From: Christiangramia sp.
GTDB taxonomy: Bacteria > Bacteroidota > Bacteroidia > Flavobacteriales > Flavobacteriaceae
Assembly (NCBI GenBank): GCA_024644145.1
Contig: JAHELO010000032.1
Location: 1-10,001, forward strand
Length of the DNA: 10,001 bases
Reading direction: 5' to 3'
This document shows positions 5,506 to 10,001 of the stretch, piece by piece (the first letter of the stretch is position 1; each line of letters opens with the position of its first letter). The notes under the pieces were generated by a model. That model searched no databases. It was not told the origin of the DNA and saw nothing but the letters and a program-made list of their open reading frames with translations. A program made the position numbers and the translations under genes.

Positions 5506-7749
5506 ATGGAAAATATTTACTTGTTGATGTTAGTGGCATTGGTAGTATTGGCTATCGCAGATTTGGTCGTTGGGGTAAGCAACGATGCCGTTAACTTTCT
5601 TAACTCGGCTATCGGGTCTAAAGCGATCTCTTTTAAAACCATTATGATCGTTGCCAGCCTGGGTATATTTTTTGGAGCGGTATTTTCCAGCGGGATGATG
5701 GAGGTTGCCAGAAAGGGCATTTTCATGCCCGGCCAGTTCTATTTTGATGAGATCATGATCATTTTCATGGCCGTTATGATTACAGATATTCTTCTTCTCG
5801 ACTTCTTCAATACGCTCGGGATGCCAACATCTACCACGGTATCTATCGTTTTCGAACTTTTGGGTGCGGCGGTTGTGATGGCGCTTATTAAAATTACTGC
5901 CTCAGATACCGAAACATTTGCCAATCTGGCTCAATATATTAATACAGAAAAGGCGACCGAAATTATATCAGGAATATTCCTCTCTGTAGTTATTGCCTTT
6001 ACGATTGGTGCTATTGTACAGTGGCTTTCCAGGCTTGTATTTTCCTTCGAATACCAGAATAAGATCAGAAATTTTGGAGCGCTTTTCGGCGGATTTTGTT
6101 TAACTGCGATCGGATATTTTATCTTCTTTAAAGGTTTAAAAGGGACTCCTTACTACGATAGTTTTAAAGACATCCTGGCCAGCCAGTGGATTCTGGTTGT
6201 GGGAGTGAGTTTTGTATTCTGGACCTTGTTTTCCTGGTTGTATATGAAGATCTTCAAGCGAAGCATTTTAATAATTGTTATCGCGATAGGTACTTTTGGA
6301 TTGGCGCTTGCTTTCTCTGGTAATGACCTGGTGAACTTTATTGGTGTGCCAATGGCAGCTTACCATTCTTACGAAGCCTGGGCTGCATCGGGACAGGCGG
6401 CTTCCACTTTTTCTATGGAAGTTCTAAGAACCAAGGTGCCGGCAGAGCCAATATTGCTATTTATCTCTGGTGGGATCATGGTACTAACTCTGTGGTTCTC
6501 TAAAAAGGCTAAAAGTGTCGCAGAGACCGAGATTGGATTGTCCAGACAGGGGCATGGTACGGAAAAATTTGATCCGAATATGCTGTCCAGGGCGGTAGTA
6601 GCCGGAAGTACCAAACTTTCACACCTTATAAAGCAGCTTCTTCCAATTGGCACAAAACGTAAAATAAGTAAAAGTTTTGCCAAACCAGATGAGATCCTGG
6701 TAGGTGATAAACGTGAGGAGCAACCGGCCTTTGACATGATAAGGGCTTCAATAAACCTGACCGTTGCAGGGGTGCTTATTTCAATAGCCACTTCTTATAA
6801 GCTGCCGTTATCTACCACTTATGTTACATTTATGGTTGCGATGGGAACTTCACTCGCAGATAAAGCCTGGGGAAGAGAGAGTGCGGTCTACAGAGTTGCC
6901 GGGGTATTAAATGTTATTGGAGGATGGTTCTTTACAGCCTTTAGCGCATTTACCGCTGCGGGGATACTTACCTATATTATCTATTTGGGGAAGGGGCCGG
7001 CCATTGCGGTTCTGTTAATCGTTGCAATAGGATTGCTTGTAAGAAATTATGTGTCGCATAAGAATAAGGCACTGGCAAAAACTGATTCTTCGGGACTTAG
7101 AAAGTCTGAAAGCAATACCGTACAGGGTATAATTGCTGAAAGTGCTGATAATATTTCTAACGTGGTATCACGATCTAACAAGATATTTTCAGATGTATTA
7201 ACGGGTCTGTCTAAACAGGACAAGAAGAAATTAAAGAAAAGTAAGAAGGGCGTAGACAAGCTTGAAGCTGAAATAGAGGAGCTGCGCGACCATATTTTCT
7301 TTTTCATCAAACGTCTGGATGAGACGAGTGTTAGGGGAAGTAGTTTTTATATTACAATTCTGGGTTATCTAACAGATATCGCCCAGTCTCTGGAATATAT
7401 TTCTAAAAAGAGTTATAAGCACGTAAATAATAACCACAAACCTCTTAGATATAATCAAATTTCAGATCTTAAAGAGATGGATGATACGCTAAGTGTACTT
7501 CTGGGTCGTATAGATAAGATCTTCAGAGATAAGAATTTTGTGGATATAAGTGAAATCGTTGCTACCAAGCCGCAGGTATTGCAAAGTATCAATGATAAAA
7601 TAGAAAAGCAGGTAGCCAGAACAAGGACTGAAGAATCAAGTCCTAAGAACACTACTTTATATTTTAATTTGTTGCTGGAAACCAAAGAATTAATGCACGC
7701 TATAATGAACCTGATGGAGGAGTATAATTCCAGTTATAAGAAAGTATAG
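5506..7749 (+). CDS. PiT-family inorganic phosphate transporter with C-terminal PhoU-like tail, 747 aa
   Basis: This is a secondary transporter for inorganic phosphate in the inner membrane, driven in this family by H+ or Na+. The N-terminal half carries the PiT signature GVSNDAVNFLNSAIGSKA (23-40) and GMPTSTTVS (105-113). The second inverted half carries KLPLSTTYVTF (432-442) followed by GTSLADKAWG, so the P-x-S-T-T element is present twice, as expected for the duplicated fold. The second copy of the GxNDxxN signature is degenerate (RASINLTVAG, 413-422). A polar stretch at about 335-405 is the loop between halves. After the last helix (about 490-511) comes a 236-residue soluble, helical, charged region with a lysine-rich part near 570-585 and heptad-like leucines, resembling PhoU domains fused to Na/Pi transporters. 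E. coli PitA is 499 residues, so the tail explains the extra length. I believe such long forms are common in Bacteroidota. No pstSCAB or phoU is adjacent. The ATG at 5506 is directly followed by a membrane helix. Confidence 0.92.
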   Translation: MENIYLLMLVALVVLAIADLVVGVSNDAVNFLNSAIGSKAISFKTIMIVASLGIFFGAVFSSGMMEVARKGIFMPGQFYFDEIMIIFMAVMITDILLLDFFNTLGMPTSTTVSIVFELLGAAVVMALIKITASDTETFANLAQYINTEKATEIISGIFLSVVIAFTIGAIVQWLSRLVFSFEYQNKIRNFGALFGGFCLTAIGYFIFFKGLKGTPYYDSFKDILASQWILVVGVSFVFWTLFSWLYMKIFKRSILIIVIAIGTFGLALAFSGNDLVNFIGVPMAAYHSYEAWAASGQAASTFSMEVLRTKVPAEPILLFISGGIMVLTLWFSKKAKSVAETEIGLSRQGHGTEKFDPNMLSRAVVAGSTKLSHLIKQLLPIGTKRKISKSFAKPDEILVGDKREEQPAFDMIRASINLTVAGVLISIATSYKLPLSTTYVTFMVAMGTSLADKAWGRESAVYRVAGVLNVIGGWFFTAFSAFTAAGILTYIIYLGKGPAIAVLLIVAIGLLVRNYVSHKNKALAKTDSSGLRKSESNTVQGIIAESADNISNVVSRSNKIFSDVLTGLSKQDKKKLKKSKKGVDKLEAEIEELRDHIFFFIKRLDETSVRGSSFYITILGYLTDIAQSLEYISKKSYKHVNNNHKPLRYNQISDLKEMDDTLSVLLGRIDKIFRDKNFVDISEIVATKPQVLQSINDKIEKQVARTRTEESSPKNTTLYFNLLLETKELMHAIMNLMEEYNSSYKKV

Positions 7750-7771
7750 GTTCTATTCGAAATACAATGCT

Positions 7772-7801
7772 AAAAGCCGCTTTATGATGAAGCGGCTTTT
7801 T
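7772..7801 (+). terminator. Intrinsic terminator of the PiT gene
   Basis: AAAAGCCGCTT (7772-7782) pairs perfectly with AAGCGGCTTTT (7790-7800) around a 7-base loop, 22 bases after the PiT stop. The T run continues to 7801. The A-rich 5' arm would also allow termination from the other side, but no leftward gene approaches it. Confidence 0.92.
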
Positions 7802-7857
7802 ATTTATGATGAGTTAATGGCCGATTAAATTCAATAATTTCTTAATTTTCTCTCTCT

Positions 7858-8394
7858 ATGAAAAGAAAGATCAATAATATAGAAATTGAAATTAAAAAAG
7901 GAAATATTGCAGATCAGCCAGACCTGGATGTCGTAGTAAATGCTGCGAATGCCCAACTCGCTCCCGGCGGAGGGGTGGCAGGTGCTATTCATAGCAAAGC
8001 CGGTCCCAATCTATACGCCGAATGCAGACCACTTGCTCCTATTGCGCCTGGGGAGGCTGTGATCACAAAGGGGTATGGGTTGCCTAATAAGTTTGTAATA
8101 CACTGTCTGGGCCCGGTTTATGGCAGAGATAAACCTGAAGATAAACTTCTGTCGTCCTGTTATACCAATAGTATCGCTCTGGCTGAAAAACGATCACTAA
8201 CTTCCATCGGTTTTCCTGCTATTTCTACGGGAATCTTCGGGTATCCCGCACATCTGGCAATAGATGTTGTTTTTAAAGCGGTTCCGGCAATTCTGCCTGA
8301 ACTCGAACATGTCAAAAAAATTAGATTTGTGATATTCAGTGAAGAGGACTTTCATCTTTATGAATCAATACTTAAAGAGCTGGCTACTGAATAA
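7858..8394 (+). CDS. Macrodomain protein (ADP-ribose / O-acetyl-ADP-ribose binding), 178 aa
   Basis: This is a stand-alone macrodomain, which binds ADP-ribose and its derivatives and in several subfamilies removes ADP-ribose from proteins or acetyl from O-acetyl-ADP-ribose. Visible motifs are: the first strand and Asp loop (IKKGNIADQ, 12-20), NAAN (28-31), the glycine-rich loop PGGGVAGAIH (36-45), and the phosphate loop AISTGIFGYP (121-130). The fold fills nearly the whole protein, with no extra domain and no signal peptide, so it is cytoplasmic. MacroD/YmdB hydrolases have Asp in 'GGVDG'; here it is Ala41, as in Af1521-like forms, so catalysis is uncertain. It is the first gene of a cluster with nicotinate phosphoribosyltransferase (15-base gap) and nicotinamidase. 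The upstream stretch has only TAATTTTC (7843-7850) as a poor -7 candidate and no -33, so the promoter is not clear. The ATG is preceded by a pyrimidine-rich CTCTCTCT. Confidence 0.92.
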   Translation: MKRKINNIEIEIKKGNIADQPDLDVVVNAANAQLAPGGGVAGAIHSKAGPNLYAECRPLAPIAPGEAVITKGYGLPNKFVIHCLGPVYGRDKPEDKLLSSCYTNSIALAEKRSLTSIGFPAISTGIFGYPAHLAIDVVFKAVPAILPELEHVKKIRFVIFSEEDFHLYESILKELATE

Positions 8395-8409
8395 CCAATA
8401 AAAGACTCT

Positions 8410-9819
8410 ATGATTAATTTTTCAGCTACTTATACAGACCAGTATCAATTATCAATGGCTCAGGTGTACTTTAAAATGGGTCATTCTAACCATAAGGCGA
8501 TATTCGATTATTATTTCAGAAAACTCCCATTCCAGGGTGGTTATGCAATCTTTTCTGGCCTGGAAGAACTTTTGGAAATTATAAGCAGGCTGAGGTTTTC
8601 TGACGATGATCTCGATTTCTTGAAAAAACAGGGATTCGAAGATGATTTTTTAAAATACCTGAAAAACTTCAAATTCCGGGGTACTATTTATTCGGTACAG
8701 GAAGGTGATGTAGTCTTTCCAACAAGACCAATCCTTCAGGTGGAAGCCAGTATCATCGAAGCTCAACTAATTGAGACCATTCTACTTAACCTTCTGAATT
8801 TTCAGACATTAATAGCTACCAAGGCAAGTAGAATGAGATTGGTAGCTGGAAATGCAGGTTTGCTGGATTTTGGTCTTCGCCGGGCTCAGGCCACCGGGGG
8901 GTATTTTGCATCTCGCGCGGCAGTTGTAGGGGGGGTTAATGGTACGAGCAATGTGCTGGCAGGGAAACAATATGATATACCTGTGTCTGGTACTATGGCT
9001 CATTCCTTTGTTCAAAGTTATGATGATGAGCTGGAGGCATTCCGGGATTTTGCACAAGGCAGGCCCGAAGATTGTGTTTTACTGGTAGACACCTATAACA
9101 CTTTAAAAAGCGGCGTGCCTAACGCTATTAAGGTGGCTAAAGAGATGGAAGCTGCAGGAAAGAAGCTGTTAGCCATTCGGTTGGATAGTGGTGATCTTTC
9201 GTATTTCGCAAAACAGAGTCGGAAACTTTTGGATGATGCCGGGCTTAATTATGTAAAAATCGCGGCCTCAAATCAGTTAGACGAATATGTTATTAAAAGT
9301 TTGCTGGAGCAGGGTGCTCCCATCGATATATTCGGGGTTGGCACCAATCTGGTAACTGGTGATCCAGATGGGGCTCTGGATGGAGTATATAAATTAGCCA
9401 GCTCTAATGGGAAACCCAGAATTAAAATTTCAGAAAGTATAATTAAAATAACGCTTCCGCATAAAAAGCAGGTCTTCAGGATGAAAGATGATAACGGGAA
9501 TTGTATTGGAGCAGATGCCATTGGTCTTTCTTCGGAATCTGGCGTTGAAGAAATGCATCACCCATTTGAGCCCTATAAATCTATGAACCTGAAGAAATTT
9601 CAGCAGGAACCACTTCTTCAAAAAGTCATGGAAAACGGCGAAATGCTTATAGATAAAAGGAGTCTAACTGAAATTGCAGGATATAGTGCAAAAAGACTTG
9701 CTGAATTACCTATTGAATATAAACGATTTAACAATCCACATATTTATAAAATCGGCATTAGTGAGTTATTAAGGAATGAAAGGGAGAAGCTTATAAATGC
9801 CTCAAAACGTAAAATATAA
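8410..9819 (+). CDS. pncB: Nicotinate phosphoribosyltransferase, 469 aa
   Basis: This enzyme converts nicotinate plus PRPP to nicotinate mononucleotide (ATP-stimulated), the committed step of the Preiss-Handler NAD salvage route in the cytoplasm. The N-terminus has TDQYQLSMAQVYF (9-21), typical of the family. Further on are the substrate-site DFGLRRAQ (153-160), GTMAHSF (194-200) with His198 as the likely phosphorylated catalytic histidine, DTYNTLKSG (227-235), RLDSGDL (257-263) and the PRPP/phosphate-binding GVGTNLVTG region near 314-322. The length of 469 is normal for this longer NAPRT type. The ATG at 8410 lies 15 bases after the macrodomain stop, and the TAA overlaps the next ATG by one base (TAATG), so it is translated as part of an operon. 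No feature suggests the related NAMPT (nicotinamide-specific) enzyme: the neighbouring nicotinamidase supplies nicotinate. Confidence 0.95.
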   Translation: MINFSATYTDQYQLSMAQVYFKMGHSNHKAIFDYYFRKLPFQGGYAIFSGLEELLEIISRLRFSDDDLDFLKKQGFEDDFLKYLKNFKFRGTIYSVQEGDVVFPTRPILQVEASIIEAQLIETILLNLLNFQTLIATKASRMRLVAGNAGLLDFGLRRAQATGGYFASRAAVVGGVNGTSNVLAGKQYDIPVSGTMAHSFVQSYDDELEAFRDFAQGRPEDCVLLVDTYNTLKSGVPNAIKVAKEMEAAGKKLLAIRLDSGDLSYFAKQSRKLLDDAGLNYVKIAASNQLDEYVIKSLLEQGAPIDIFGVGTNLVTGDPDGALDGVYKLASSNGKPRIKISESIIKITLPHKKQVFRMKDDNGNCIGADAIGLSSESGVEEMHHPFEPYKSMNLKKFQQEPLLQKVMENGEMLIDKRSLTEIAGYSAKRLAELPIEYKRFNNPHIYKIGISELLRNEREKLINASKRKI

Positions 9820-10001
9820 TGAATGCGCTTATAATTATAGATGTACAAAACGATTTTATGCCCGGTGGTGCACTTGCGGTACCCGGGGGGAATGAGATTG
9901 TATCACTTATTAACGACCTGCAAAAAAGTTTTGAGCTGGTAATCGCCACCCAGGACTGGCACCCTAAGGGGCATGCAAGTTTTGCATCCTCTCATCCCGG
10001 G
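9819..10001 (+). CDS. pncA: Nicotinamidase, N-terminal 61 residues (cut by window end)
   Basis: This enzyme hydrolyses nicotinamide to nicotinate plus ammonia, feeding the preceding phosphoribosyltransferase. The frame begins at the ATG overlapping the NAPRT stop (TAATG) and reads MNALIIIDVQNDFMPGGALA. IDVQNDF contains the catalytic Asp8, PGGALAV matches the conserved loop, and TQDWHPKGHASF (44-55) carries the metal ligands Asp46, His48 and His52. This order is that of PncA-type cysteine hydrolases. The catalytic lysine and cysteine lie beyond the window. The other nearby ATG (9823) is followed by an early stop, so 9819 is the start. A family alternative, a related isochorismatase-like hydrolase, is less likely given the metal motif and the NAPRT neighbour. 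Confidence 0.93.
   Translation, partial: MNALIIIDVQNDFMPGGALAVPGGNEIVSLINDLQKSFELVIATQDWHPKGHASFASSHPG

Noticed and set aside
6369..6791. 140-codon - strand open frame opposite the PiT gene.
   Set aside because: It is a shadow frame; the + strand carries a clear membrane protein throughout.
1..10001. Mobile elements, CRISPR arrays, phage or defence genes.
   Set aside because: No transposase-, integrase-, Cas- or phage-like protein, no spaced direct repeats, and all complete genes are housekeeping types with even composition.

Overview
The window looks like chromosomal core sequence from a marine-type member of the Flavobacteriaceae (phylum Bacteroidota, perhaps near Gramella/Christiangramia; the genus is a guess). 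The evidence is: moderate-to-low GC with A/T-rich gene leaders; almost no Shine-Dalgarno sequences; promoters of the Bacteroidota type (TTTG, a spacer of 18-20, then TAnnTTTG); and proteins whose forms are typical of that group (FeoB with a small Cys-rich partner, a long PiT transporter with a cytoplasmic tail, a SCO1 protein with a 'SHT..P..DSVPVLK' stretch). I see no insertion sequence, phage gene, CRISPR array or sign of recent transfer.

Layout, left to right. Bases 1-305 hold the C-terminal part of an unrecognised small + strand gene. It meets, stop to stop with no spacer, a leftward metal block at 306-3571: a SCO1/SenC copper protein, then feoA, feoB and a 49-residue Cys-rich FeoB-associated membrane peptide. 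From 3726 everything runs rightward: the RseP-type site-2 protease (3726-5042) with its own promoter and terminator; a single tRNA-Asn(GUU) (5274-5347) with its own promoter and terminator; a 747-residue PiT-family phosphate transporter with a soluble, probably PhoU-like tail (5506-7749) and a terminator; and finally a tight cluster of a macrodomain protein, nicotinate phosphoribosyltransferase and the start of nicotinamidase (7858 to the right edge).

How the genes work together. feoA, feoB and the Cys-rich peptide form a ferrous iron uptake unit: feoA and feoB are 1 base apart, and the peptide starts 32 bases after feoB. A good promoter and an imperfect palindrome over its expected start site lie before feoA, a reasonable place for iron control. 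The last cluster forms two consecutive steps of NAD salvage (nicotinamide to nicotinate by PncA, nicotinate to NaMN by PncB). A macrodomain protein leads it and would bind or process ADP-ribose compounds, which arise from the same NAD-consuming reactions that release nicotinamide. The window contains no clear unknown multi-gene system. The points most worth checking are the macrodomain/NAD-salvage grouping with the altered macrodomain active-site loop, the putative operators before feoA and SCO1, and the PiT fusion.
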